Assembly: GCA_017412645.1 (NCBI GenBank)
Contig: JAFPWX010000016.1
Coordinates: forward strand, 1 to 64,000
Length of the DNA: 64,000 nt
Origin: Bacteroidales bacterium
GTDB taxonomy: Bacteria; Bacteroidota; Bacteroidia; Bacteroidales; UBA932
Direction of reading: 5' to 3'
Positions within the stretch are counted from its first letter, which is position 1. Every line of letters starts with the position of its first letter. Of the stretch, positions 38,536 to 46,330 are shown one piece after another. The notes under the pieces were generated by a model. It was not told the origin of the DNA. It saw only the letters and a program-made list of their open reading frames with translations, and did not search any database. Position numbers and translations under genes: made by a program.

Positions 38536-39501
38536 ATGGCAGAATCGTATATCGTTTCCGGAAATCCCCACTGGCACTCGCCCGTTTCTACCAGGCGCCT
38601 CATGCTCGATGTGATCATCGCGCTGTGCCCGGCGGTAATCGTGTCGTTCCTCTACTACGGATGGGGAGAGATTCTGGTGATGGCCGAGAGCATCCTTTTC
38701 TGCGTGCTTCTCGAGTGGGCCATTACGAAATTCATGTTGAAGAAAGCTTCCACCATAGGCGACCTTTCGGCGGTAGTTACCGGCATCCTGCTGGCAATGA
38801 ACCTGCCATGCAGCATTCCGTGGTGGATAGTCCTGATAGGCGCGGTGATTGCCATAGGCGTGGCCAAGATGAGCTTCGGCGGCATAGGTCAGAACATTTT
38901 CAACCCGGCCATTACCGGGCGTGTATTCCTGCTGATCAGTTTCCCGGCCCAGATGACTACCTGGCCGGTTCCGGTCGGGTTCATTTCCGTTCCCGACGGA
39001 TTCACCGGTGCCACTCTTCTTGAACAGGTGAAACTCCTGGGAGCCCGTGAGGCGGACATGCTCGTGAACCTTCAGACTCTGTTCGCCAACATAGGCGGCT
39101 CGGCCGGAGAACTTTCGGCCATCGCTCTGCTGGCAGGATGGCTTTACCTTGTGATCCGCAAGGTCATCAAGCCCTGGATTACCCTCACCATCTTCGCCAC
39201 GGTGGCGGGAATCGCCGCGATCTTCCACGGAATCAATCCCGAACTCTACACCGGAGCCCTATTCAACCTGGCCGCCGGCGGTCTGATCCTCGGAGCCTGT
39301 TTCATGGCTACCGACTATGTCACTTCGCCGATGACCACCTGGGGCGGTGTAGTCTACGGATTCGGAATAGGTTTCATCGTGATGATGATACGCTACTTCG
39401 GCTCCTATCCCGAGGGTATGTCCTTCGCGATTCTTCTCATGAACATGGCGGTGCCGCTGATCAACAGGGCGTTCCACCAGAAAAAATACGGGAGGAAGTA
39501 G
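38536..39501 (+). CDS. rnfD: Rnf complex subunit RnfD
   Basis: 321 aa integral membrane subunit with covalently bound FMN. The attachment threonine is in DGFTGATLLEQ. Family segments SGNPHWHSPVSTRRLMLDVIIALCPA and NIFNPAITGRVFLLISFP are present. Confidence 0.95.
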   Translation: MAESYIVSGNPHWHSPVSTRRLMLDVIIALCPAVIVSFLYYGWGEILVMAESILFCVLLEWAITKFMLKKASTIGDLSAVVTGILLAMNLPCSIPWWIVLIGAVIAIGVAKMSFGGIGQNIFNPAITGRVFLLISFPAQMTTWPVPVGFISVPDGFTGATLLEQVKLLGAREADMLVNLQTLFANIGGSAGELSAIALLAGWLYLVIRKVIKPWITLTIFATVAGIAAIFHGINPELYTGALFNLAAGGLILGACFMATDYVTSPMTTWGGVVYGFGIGFIVMMIRYFGSYPEGMSFAILLMNMAVPLINRAFHQKKYGRK

Positions 39502-39504
39502 GAT

Positions 39505-40050
39505 ATGGCAGCAAAGAACAGTATTTTGAGCATGGCGCTCTGCCTTACCGCCGTCTGCCTCGTGTGCGGCGCGGTCCTGGGCAGCGTCTATGCGGTTACC
39601 AAGAGCCCGATCGAGGAGGCTGCGGCCGCTGAGGCCAGGGCAGCCATCGCGGAGGTTCTGCCGGAGGGCGGTACCATTTCGGAGGCCATGCAGGCCGACG
39701 GCATGGAGTACTACTGCTCGTTGGCCGACAGCTCCGTCGTCGCGTATGCGGTTAAGAGCTCGACCGGCGGATTCGGCGGTCTGCTCACCCTCATGGTCGG
39801 CGTCCTTCCCGACGGCAGCATCTGGAACACCAAGGTCCTGTCGCACAGCGAAACTCCGGGCCTTGGCGCCAAGTGCACTTCCGACCCAGGCTTCATCGCC
39901 CAGTGGAAGGGCTTCAAGGGGAATTTCGCAGTTCGCAAGGACGGGGGCGACGTGGACGCCATCACGGCTTCCACCATCACCTCGAGGGCCTATGCCAAGG
40001 CGGTGGCCCAGGCGTCGGAACTGGTTCTTTCATTAAATAAGGAGGACTAA
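39505..40050 (+). CDS. rnfG: Rnf complex subunit RnfG
   Basis: 181 aa. One N-terminal helix (LCLTAVCLVCGAVLGSVYA) and an FMN-binding domain with GFGGLLTLMVGV, SETPGLGAKC, and the flavinylation site in DAITASTITSRA. Confidence 0.94.
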   Translation: MAAKNSILSMALCLTAVCLVCGAVLGSVYAVTKSPIEEAAAAEARAAIAEVLPEGGTISEAMQADGMEYYCSLADSSVVAYAVKSSTGGFGGLLTLMVGVLPDGSIWNTKVLSHSETPGLGAKCTSDPGFIAQWKGFKGNFAVRKDGGDVDAITASTITSRAYAKAVAQASELVLSLNKED

Positions 40051-40053
40051 GCC

Positions 40054-40641
40054 ATGGCAGGAAAGAATTGGTCTCTCATTACCAAGGGCTTCTTCAAGGA
40101 GAACCCCACCTTCGTGCTGGTGCTGGGCATGTGCCCCACGCTTGCAACCACAACCTCCGCGCTGAACGGTCTGGAGATGGGCCTTGCAACCCTTTTCGTG
40201 CTGGTGCTCAGCAATATAGTGATTTCTCTCATTTCGCCGGTGGTGCCCGACAAGGTGCACATTCCGGTGTATATAGTGGTCATCGCTACTTTTGTGACGG
40301 TGCTGCAGCTTCTCATGCAGGCCTACACTCCCGCAGCGTACCGCACGCTGGGTCTGTTTATTCCTCTTATTGTGGTGAACTGCATCATTCTCGGCCGTGC
40401 CGAGGCCTTCGCCTGCAAGCACAACTGCTGGGAGAGCGCTCTCGACGGAATAGGGATAGGCCTGGGCTTCACCGCTTCACTTACGGTTATCGGCATTGTC
40501 CGAGAGATTCTGGGAAGCGGCTCTGTCTTCGGCTGGAAGTTCATTGCGGGCGACGGAATCCTCGCCTTCGTGATGGCTCCCGGCGCCTTTATGGTGCTCG
40601 GCTATCTGCTGGTGCTTTTCAATAAAATCGCTAAGAAGTAA
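40054..40641 (+). CDS. rnfE: Rnf complex subunit RnfE
   Basis: 195 aa with six membrane helices. Contains the Rnf/NqrD signature NPTFVLVLGMCPTLATTT and IVVNCIILGRAEAFA, including the conserved membrane Cys thought to bind a cluster with RnfA. Confidence 0.95.
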   Translation: MAGKNWSLITKGFFKENPTFVLVLGMCPTLATTTSALNGLEMGLATLFVLVLSNIVISLISPVVPDKVHIPVYIVVIATFVTVLQLLMQAYTPAAYRTLGLFIPLIVVNCIILGRAEAFACKHNCWESALDGIGIGLGFTASLTVIGIVREILGSGSVFGWKFIAGDGILAFVMAPGAFMVLGYLLVLFNKIAKK

Positions 40642-40646
40642 GTGGT

Positions 40647-41249
40647 ATGGAATACTTTCTCATCATAATTTCCGCGATATTCGTAAATAATATCGTCCTG
40701 GCCCAGTTCCTGGGCATCTGCCCCTTCCTCGGGGTTTCCGGAAAGCTTTCCACCTCCACCGGTATGAGCATGGCGGTCTGTTTCGTCATCACCCTTGCCA
40801 CCGTGGTCACCTGGCTCCTCAACCGCTACCTGCTGATACCCTTCGGGCTGGAATTCCTCCAGACTATCGCTTTTATCCTTGTGATCGCCGCCCTCGTGCA
40901 GATGGTGGAGATAGTGCTCAAGAAGGTTTCTCCCTCGCTCTATCAGGCACTGGGCATCTTCCTGCCCCTCATTACTACCAACTGCGCCGTGCTTGGCGTG
41001 GCCATTACCGTAGTTACCAAGGAGTTTAGTTTCGGCAGCGCCGTGCCGCACATGTTCAATCTCGCGGAATCCACTGTTTACGCTTTCGCGACATCCCTCG
41101 GCTACGGCCTGGCCATGGTGCTCTTCAGCGGAATCCGTGAGCATCTGGCCCTTTCCGACGTGCCGAAACCATTCCGCGGACTGCCCATAGCTCTCATTAC
41201 GGTGAGCATTATGGCCATGGCATTTCTTGGATTTTCGGGAATTGTTTAG
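40647..41249 (+). CDS. rnfA: Rnf complex subunit RnfA
   Basis: 200 aa with six helices; starts MEYFLIIISAIFVNNIVLAQFLGICPFLGVSG and has LPLITTNCAVLGVAI. Last gene of the operon, giving the order rseC-B-C-D-G-E-A. Confidence 0.96.
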   Translation: MEYFLIIISAIFVNNIVLAQFLGICPFLGVSGKLSTSTGMSMAVCFVITLATVVTWLLNRYLLIPFGLEFLQTIAFILVIAALVQMVEIVLKKVSPSLYQALGIFLPLITTNCAVLGVAITVVTKEFSFGSAVPHMFNLAESTVYAFATSLGYGLAMVLFSGIREHLALSDVPKPFRGLPIALITVSIMAMAFLGFSGIV

Positions 41250-41270
41250 TATGTTTGCGTATTAGCTTTG
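41250..41270 (+). promoter_or_regulatory. Two overlapping promoter boxes for the TM2 gene
   Basis: TATGTTTG (41250-41257) and TAGCTTTG (41263-41270) both fit TAnnTTTG; the second has TTG 18 nt upstream at 41242-41244. The gene can thus be expressed apart from rnf. Confidence 0.55.
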
Positions 41271-41296
41271 AACTTTAACCCAAAACCTTAATAAAA

Positions 41297-41692
41297 ATGA
41301 AGAAATTTTTTGCAGTTATCGTTGCCCTCTTCGCAGTCGTTGCAGTGGCAAACGCAGCCAACTATTCCGTTGACGAAGCATCTGTCGACGCCCTCTTCAC
41401 CGAGGCCGTAATGGAAGCTCCCGCAGCTCCCGCAGCAGCTCTTCCCGCAATCGGAGGCGATCCTCAGATTACCAATATCATCGCCCTCGTGGTCGACATG
41501 GTCGGTCTTGGCTTCTTCGGCATCCACAGGCTCATTCTTGGCACCCAGCCCATCAACTGCCTCTGGTACATCCTCACGGTCGGCGGTATCTTCGGTATCA
41601 TTCCGCTCATCGACTGGATCATGATCCTCATCGACCTCATCAACGGCAGCGCAAGCTACCTGGACAACCCCGCATTCATCATGTGGCTGTAG
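41297..41692 (+). CDS. TM2-domain membrane protein with signal peptide
   Basis: 131 aa. Signal peptide (MKKFFAVIVALFAVVAVANA), a short Ala/Pro-rich linker, then a TM2 domain: two helices with ALVVDMVGLGFFGIHRLILGTQ and GGIFGIIPLIDWIMILIDLI. Small membrane proteins of this class occur widely in Bacteroidota without an assigned function. Confidence 0.85.
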   Translation: MKKFFAVIVALFAVVAVANAANYSVDEASVDALFTEAVMEAPAAPAAALPAIGGDPQITNIIALVVDMVGLGFFGIHRLILGTQPINCLWYILTVGGIFGIIPLIDWIMILIDLINGSASYLDNPAFIMWL

Positions 41693-41714
41693 TCTGAGGA
41701 CAAACGCAATTTCC

Positions 41715-41742
41715 GGGCGGGCGTTATCGTCCGCCCTTTTTT
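41715..41742 (+). terminator. Terminator after TM2 gene
   Basis: GGGCGGGC pairs with GTCCGCCC (one G-U) around GTTATC, then six T residues. Confidence 0.9.
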
Positions 41743-41756
41743 AACCCCTGCTTTTT

Positions 41757-42500
41757 ATGAATCGTCGTCTCTTCTTATGTCTTTGTGTGGCCCTCGCATT
41801 CGCGGGTGCCTGGTCAGCGTCGGCTCAGCGGCTGTTCAGCGTGGAGGAGCAGACCAAGACGGTTTCCGGGGGTAAGATGCGTGCGGCAGACAAGGCTCTG
41901 TGGTATACCCGTGGCGGTAACCTCGTAATCCGCTGGACCCAGAGTTTCAACACCTATTATACAATCAGCACTCCGTTCGGGTTCACCGACCTCTACTATC
42001 CTGCATCCAACGAAAGCACTACGCTGGACCGAGAGATGTTCAATGTGTCCGACGAACTCCTCTACACCTTTGCCGAAGGCGGTGCCGAAGACCTGGGTCT
42101 CTCCAAACAGGATTTCAACCTCAGGTCTACAAAGAAAGACGGTACCTATACTGTGCGGCGCTATGAGCCCCGAAAGAGCGGGGGAGTGTGCGCATGGGTG
42201 GAACTGGCACTGGATGCGGATGCCCTTCCCGTCTGCTGCACCTATTATAATAAAAAGGGCAAGGTCATCACCAAGACCTATTTCTCGAAGTATACCACGG
42301 TGAAGGGTTTCACCTTCCCGATGCGCGTCACGGAAATCTCCTATCTGCTGGAGAAAAACGATTCCACAGTCCGTCTGGATATCTACAAGAACCTCCAGGT
42401 GGACGTTCCTGATGAACAGTTCGGCTTCCATGTCCCGTCCGGCGCCAAGGTGGTTGACATGAAGGCTGGCCTCAAGGCCATGAAAAAGTCCGCGAAGTGA
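41757..42500 (+). CDS. LolA-like periplasmic lipoprotein-carrier homologue
   Basis: 247 aa with a cleavable signal peptide (FAGAWSASAQ). The rest (KALWYTRGGNLVIRWTQS, AWVELALDADALPVCCTYYNKKGKVITKTYFSKYTTVKG) is a curved beta-sheet pattern typical of LolA/outer-membrane-lipoprotein-sorting proteins. The stop overlaps the next gene's GTG start (GTGA). Confidence 0.6.
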   Translation: MNRRLFLCLCVALAFAGAWSASAQRLFSVEEQTKTVSGGKMRAADKALWYTRGGNLVIRWTQSFNTYYTISTPFGFTDLYYPASNESTTLDREMFNVSDELLYTFAEGGAEDLGLSKQDFNLRSTKKDGTYTVRRYEPRKSGGVCAWVELALDADALPVCCTYYNKKGKVITKTYFSKYTTVKGFTFPMRVTEISYLLEKNDSTVRLDIYKNLQVDVPDEQFGFHVPSGAKVVDMKAGLKAMKKSAK

Positions 42501-43378
42501 ACGCGCTCGTTTTAGCCGCCCTGCTGCTCTTGGCCCCCGCCCCCGACGCCCCCGCGGCCTCTCCGGCTTGGCCGAAGGTTCGCGGCCCCTTCTCCTGGGC
42601 CGACCGGGTGATGAATTCCACCACCATTGCGCGAAGCGGCGGCATCTACGCCTTGCGGGCCAAAACCCTGGCTCTTTACACCCCGGCATTTGACGCTCGC
42701 CTACGTTTTGGGCCTTTTTCGTCGGTGACCCCCGGTTTTGAAGGGGGGGTGCCTACGTTTTCGGCCGATTTTGACGGCGACTCTTCCGTGGGACAGCTCT
42801 CCGCAACCCCGAGCCTCGGGTTCTTCTCTTATGCCCTCGGTTCGAAACTCTACGAGGATGCGGCTGCGCTGCTCTTCACTCCCGGAGTGTTCGCCCCATC
42901 GGATACCCTTCAATATCTCCGCGGAGTAACCGCCTACGATATTCACGACTTCTCCCTGGCCGCAGACTGTTTCGCCGCCATTCCGGAAGGCAGCCCGTAT
43001 GCGGTTAAGGCCAAATCCTTTCTAGATGTCTGGAACTCCACCCCGGAGATTCCAAACTACAAACCCAAGAGTCCGCTGCTGGCCGGAGTCATGTCGGCAG
43101 TAATTCCCGGTTCCGGAAAGATCTATGCCGGAGACCTTCGCAGTGGCGTATCCACCCTCCTTATCGTGGGTGCCCTCGGTGGCATGGCGGCGGAATCCTG
43201 GATCAAACTCGGTGGGCGCGACTGGCGCACCATCGCTCTCTCATCGGTCTTCGGACTGTTCTATATAGGTAATATTTACGGCAGTGCCCTGTCGGTGTCG
43301 GTCATTCGCAACACTTATCAAGATGCGGAAAAGGCTACTCTTCTTTTCGATCTGCGCATTCCTCTCCATCAGTTCTAA
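42497..43378 (+). CDS. Envelope protein with C-terminal membrane domain and in-frame repeat
   Basis: 293 aa from GTG 42497. Signal-like N-terminus (LVLAALLLLAPAPDAPAA), a helical central region, and a membrane C-terminus with SPLLAGVMSAVIPGSGKIYAGDLRSG, a motif shared with its downstream neighbour. Residues about 67-95 are encoded by an 84-bp repeat (42697-42780) exactly 28 codons long. Function unknown; the overlap with both neighbours makes a three-gene unit. Confidence 0.7.
   Translation: MNALVLAALLLLAPAPDAPAASPAWPKVRGPFSWADRVMNSTTIARSGGIYALRAKTLALYTPAFDARLRFGPFSSVTPGFEGGVPTFSADFDGDSSVGQLSATPSLGFFSYALGSKLYEDAAALLFTPGVFAPSDTLQYLRGVTAYDIHDFSLAADCFAAIPEGSPYAVKAKSFLDVWNSTPEIPNYKPKSPLLAGVMSAVIPGSGKIYAGDLRSGVSTLLIVGALGGMAAESWIKLGGRDWRTIALSSVFGLFYIGNIYGSALSVSVIRNTYQDAEKATLLFDLRIPLHQF
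42697..42780. repeat. Three-hairpin repeat, subfamily B, inside a coding gene
   Basis: 84 bp. It starts TCGCCTACG, has a 14-nt spacer TTTTGGGCCTTTTT, core GTGACCCCC/GGGGGGTG, and a second 14-nt spacer, ending GACGGCGA. It aligns over its whole length with the intergenic copy at 63040-63123, also 84 bp. Confidence 0.85.
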
Positions 43379-43976
43379 CCTGATGGCGGAGGAGGGCCCA
43401 GATCCGGCCCTTAAGGCCGCACTCTGTGAGATGGCGGCATGGCAGGCCGCGGACCGCGCAACCCGCGATTCGCTGCTGTTGGCCAAGGCGGAGTTCCTCG
43501 CGGAGGCAGGGGAGAGCGCCCGCGCCTACGAGACCGTGTGTCGCATCCAGCGCTTCGGCCTGTCCGAAGACCAGCGCGCGGAACTCCTTCGCCGGAAACT
43601 CATCTATTCTTGGGAAGCTGGAAAACTGGACGACTTCAAGGTATTGCTGGAGGAGGCTGGAAAAACAGTTTCTGGCAAACCCCGTCACCGCAGCACGGAT
43701 GCGGCGATGCTCCTGAGCATCATCCCGGGAGCAGGCCTGGCGTATGCCGGTGACTGGGCTTCAGCGGGAAGGACTTTCCTGGCAGGAGCGGGTTCTATCG
43801 CTTTGGGCGTTGGTGCTTTCGCCTCTGGTTTATATGTAAGCGCATTCCTCGGCGGAGGCATATTGCTCTACACCACTCTGCCAGCAGCCACGGCAAAGGC
43901 AATCGAGGCAGCGAACGAATTCAATGTTCGCAGTCTCAAAGAGTTCTATACTCCGATTTATAACGCCTTGCGTTAA
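43323..43976 (+). CDS. Small membrane protein, paralogous to its upstream neighbour's C-terminus
   Basis: 217 aa from MRKRLLFFSICAFLSISSNLMA (signal peptide). A charged helical region is followed by a membrane domain with SIIPGAGLAYAGDWASAGRTFLAG, closely resembling SAVIPGSGKIYAGDLRSG of the upstream gene. Its start lies 56 nt inside that gene. Function not recognised. Confidence 0.7.
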   Translation: MRKRLLFFSICAFLSISSNLMAEEGPDPALKAALCEMAAWQAADRATRDSLLLAKAEFLAEAGESARAYETVCRIQRFGLSEDQRAELLRRKLIYSWEAGKLDDFKVLLEEAGKTVSGKPRHRSTDAAMLLSIIPGAGLAYAGDWASAGRTFLAGAGSIALGVGAFASGLYVSAFLGGGILLYTTLPAATAKAIEAANEFNVRSLKEFYTPIYNALR

Positions 43977-43980
43977 AAAA

Positions 43981-45390
43981 CTAGCGCCCCTTAATATACT
44001 CGTCAATCGCGGTGGCAGCCTTGCGGCCGGCGCCCATGGCGAGAATCACGGTAGCGGCACCGGTCACCGCATCACCGCCGGCGAAGATACCCGGACGGGT
44101 GGTGGCGCCGGCCTCATCGGCCACAAGGCCTCCGCGCTTGCTGCGCTCAAGACCGGGTGTGGTCTGGGCAATAAGCGGATTGGGAGAAGTCCCTAAAGCC
44201 ATGATGACGGTATCGCATTCCACCATAAACTCGCTGCCGGGGATTTCCACGGGACTGCGGCGTCCGCTGGCGTCGGGCTCTCCCAGTTCCATGCGGATGC
44301 ACTTCATGCCAGTCACGCAGCCGTTTTCGTCTCCAATAATCTCCACCGGATTGGTGAGGAGCTCGAAGCGGATGCCCTCTTCCCTGGCGTGGTGGACCTC
44401 CTCCTTTCGGGCGGGAAGTTCGGACTCGCCGCGCCTATACACTATGGTAGTTTCTGCTCCCAGTCGCAGGGCGGTACGTGCAGCATCCATTGCCACGTTG
44501 CCGCCTCCTACCACGCAGCACTTCACGCCGGCATGGATGGGAGTGCGGTAGTCGGACCTGAAAGCCTTCATCAGATTGTTCCTGGTAAGGAATTCGTTGG
44601 CGGAGAAAACGCCGTTGAGGTTTTCGCCCGGGATGCCCATGAAACGGGGGAGACCTGCGCCTGTGCCAACGAATACGGCCTCGTAGCCTTCATCGTCCAG
44701 AAGGGAGTCGATAAGAGCGGTTCGGCCGACCACAACGTCGGTCTCGATTTTAACGCCAAGAGCGGTCACTTCGTCGATTTCCTTCTGGAGCACGTCGTCT
44801 TTGGGAAGACGGAACTCCGGGATGCCGTATGCGAGCACGCCGCCGGCCTTGTGAAGGGCCTCGAATACGTGAACCTCATACCCCCACTTGGCAAGGTCGG
44901 ATGCGCAGGCAAGGCCGGCGGGGCCGGATCCTATGACCGCAACCTTGTGACCGTTGGCCGGGGCGACGACAGCCTTGGAAGCGGCAGGCGCAGAGGCTCC
45001 TGTTCCGGGAACGCCATGCTGCCAGTCGGCGACGAAGCGCTCTAGTTTGCCGATGGCTACCGGTTCGCCCTTGACGCCGAGTATGCACTTGCCCTCGCAC
45101 TGGGTTTCCTGCGGGCAGACGCGTCCGCACACGGCGGGCAGCGAAGAGTCGCGGGCGATCACTCCGGCTGCGGCGTCGAAATTGCCTGCCAGCACTTCGG
45201 CGATGAAATCGGGGATATTGATGTTCACCGGGCAGCCGGTGACGCAAAGCGGGTTCTTGCAATGCAGGCACCTCGAGGCTTCGAGCATCGCTTCTTCCTT
45301 GTTGTAACCGAAAGAAACTTCCTCGAAGTTGTGTGCACGGACTTTGGGATCCTGTTCACGGACAGGCACTCTGGGAATTCTATTTGCCAT
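43981..45390 (-). CDS. nfnB: NfnB: NADPH-binding subunit of transhydrogenase (GltD-like)
   Basis: 469 aa. N-terminal [4Fe-4S] motifs (CLHCKNPLCVTGCP; CGRVCPQETQCEGKC), FAD motif VIGSGPAGLACASDLAKWG and NADP motif VVGGGNVAMDAARTALRLG. The sequence type is glutamate-synthase small subunit, but pairing with the next gene (NfnA-type) and the absence of a large subunit point to NADH-dependent reduced ferredoxin:NADP+ oxidoreductase. Confidence 0.88.
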   Translation of the reverse strand: MANRIPRVPVREQDPKVRAHNFEEVSFGYNKEEAMLEASRCLHCKNPLCVTGCPVNINIPDFIAEVLAGNFDAAAGVIARDSSLPAVCGRVCPQETQCEGKCILGVKGEPVAIGKLERFVADWQHGVPGTGASAPAASKAVVAPANGHKVAVIGSGPAGLACASDLAKWGYEVHVFEALHKAGGVLAYGIPEFRLPKDDVLQKEIDEVTALGVKIETDVVVGRTALIDSLLDDEGYEAVFVGTGAGLPRFMGIPGENLNGVFSANEFLTRNNLMKAFRSDYRTPIHAGVKCCVVGGGNVAMDAARTALRLGAETTIVYRRGESELPARKEEVHHAREEGIRFELLTNPVEIIGDENGCVTGMKCIRMELGEPDASGRRSPVEIPGSEFMVECDTVIMALGTSPNPLIAQTTPGLERSKRGGLVADEAGATTRPGIFAGGDAVTGAATVILAMGAGRKAATAIDEYIKGR

Positions 45391-46225
45391 AACTGTCCAT
45401 AGCTGCCGTTTCTTCCGGCTTATACTGACGTGATCTTCTCATAGCTTCGTCCCAGTCGATGAGGGCGCCGTCGAATTCGGGACCGTCAACGCAGGAGAAT
45501 CTGGTCTTTCCGCCAACGGACACGCGGCAGGCTCCGCACATTCCGGTGCCGTCGACCATGAGCGAGTTCATGCTCACGATGACGGGAATGCCCAGCTTTA
45601 CGCAGGTGAGGGTGGCGAACTTCATCATTATCATAGGGCCGATGGCGACGCATCTGGTGTACTTCACGCCTTCCGCAACCAGAGCCTCGAGCTTAGCGGT
45701 GCCCACGCCCTTGAATCCCACGGAACCGTCGTCCGTGCAGAGATAGAGATTGTCGCAGGCGCTGGCGAGCTTGTCGGTGTAGATGAGAAGGTCCTGAGTG
45801 CGGGCGCCGATGATTACATCCACTGCAGCGCCGTGTTCGTACAGCCATTTGGCCTGGGGATATACCGGAGCGGTTCCGAGACCGCCGGCGATGAAGACGT
45901 AGCGCTGGCGGGCGAGTTCTTCCGGGGCCATGGTCACGAAATCGGAGGGGTTGCCCAGAGGGCCGACCACGTCGGCATAGGAGTCGCCCACGGAGAAGCG
46001 CTCCACCATATTGTGGCTGGAGGCGCCGATGAGCTGGATAACTATCGTGACAGTGCCGCGCGCCGGGTCGGAATCGCTGATGGTGAGCGGGATACGCTCT
46101 CCCTTCTCCTCGTCCCGGATTATAAGAAACTGCCCCGGGAGGGCAGCTTTCGCGACGCGGGGAGCCTCCACCACTATTTCCGCAATGGTGGGGCAGAGCA
46201 TCGTTTTTTCAAGAATCTGGAACAT
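45380..46225 (-). CDS. nfnA: NfnA: NADH/FAD subunit with 2Fe-2S cluster
   Basis: 281 aa of the dihydroorotate dehydrogenase electron-transfer (PyrK) type: FAD-binding RIPLTISDSDPARGTVTIVIQ, NAD motif FIAGGLGTAPVYPQ and the 2Fe-2S site MCGACRVSVGGKTRFSCVDGPEFDG. It overlaps nfnB by 11 nt. Together they would bifurcate electrons among NADPH, NADH and ferredoxin, complementing Rnf 4 kb upstream. Confidence 0.88.
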   Translation of the reverse strand: MFQILEKTMLCPTIAEIVVEAPRVAKAALPGQFLIIRDEEKGERIPLTISDSDPARGTVTIVIQLIGASSHNMVERFSVGDSYADVVGPLGNPSDFVTMAPEELARQRYVFIAGGLGTAPVYPQAKWLYEHGAAVDVIIGARTQDLLIYTDKLASACDNLYLCTDDGSVGFKGVGTAKLEALVAEGVKYTRCVAIGPMIMMKFATLTCVKLGIPVIVSMNSLMVDGTGMCGACRVSVGGKTRFSCVDGPEFDGALIDWDEAMRRSRQYKPEETAAMDSYGK

Positions 46226-46251
46226 CCGTAATCCCTTATTCTAATTGCACG

Positions 46252-46259
46252 CAAAATTA
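46252..46259 (-). promoter_or_regulatory. Promoter -7 box for nfnAB
   Basis: TAATTTTG on the minus strand, 26 nt before the nfnA start codon. Confidence 0.6.
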
Positions 46260-46330
46260 CAAATTTTAATCGTGATTATCGACAAAAGATACGAAAGCCT
46301 CATTGCAGAGAATGATGATATTGCTTTAAC

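Noticed and set aside
43981-45390. Glutamate synthase small subunit (gltD)
   Set aside because: No large subunit nearby, and it overlaps an NfnA/PyrK-type gene, which fits NfnAB better; the gltD reading remains possible by sequence alone.
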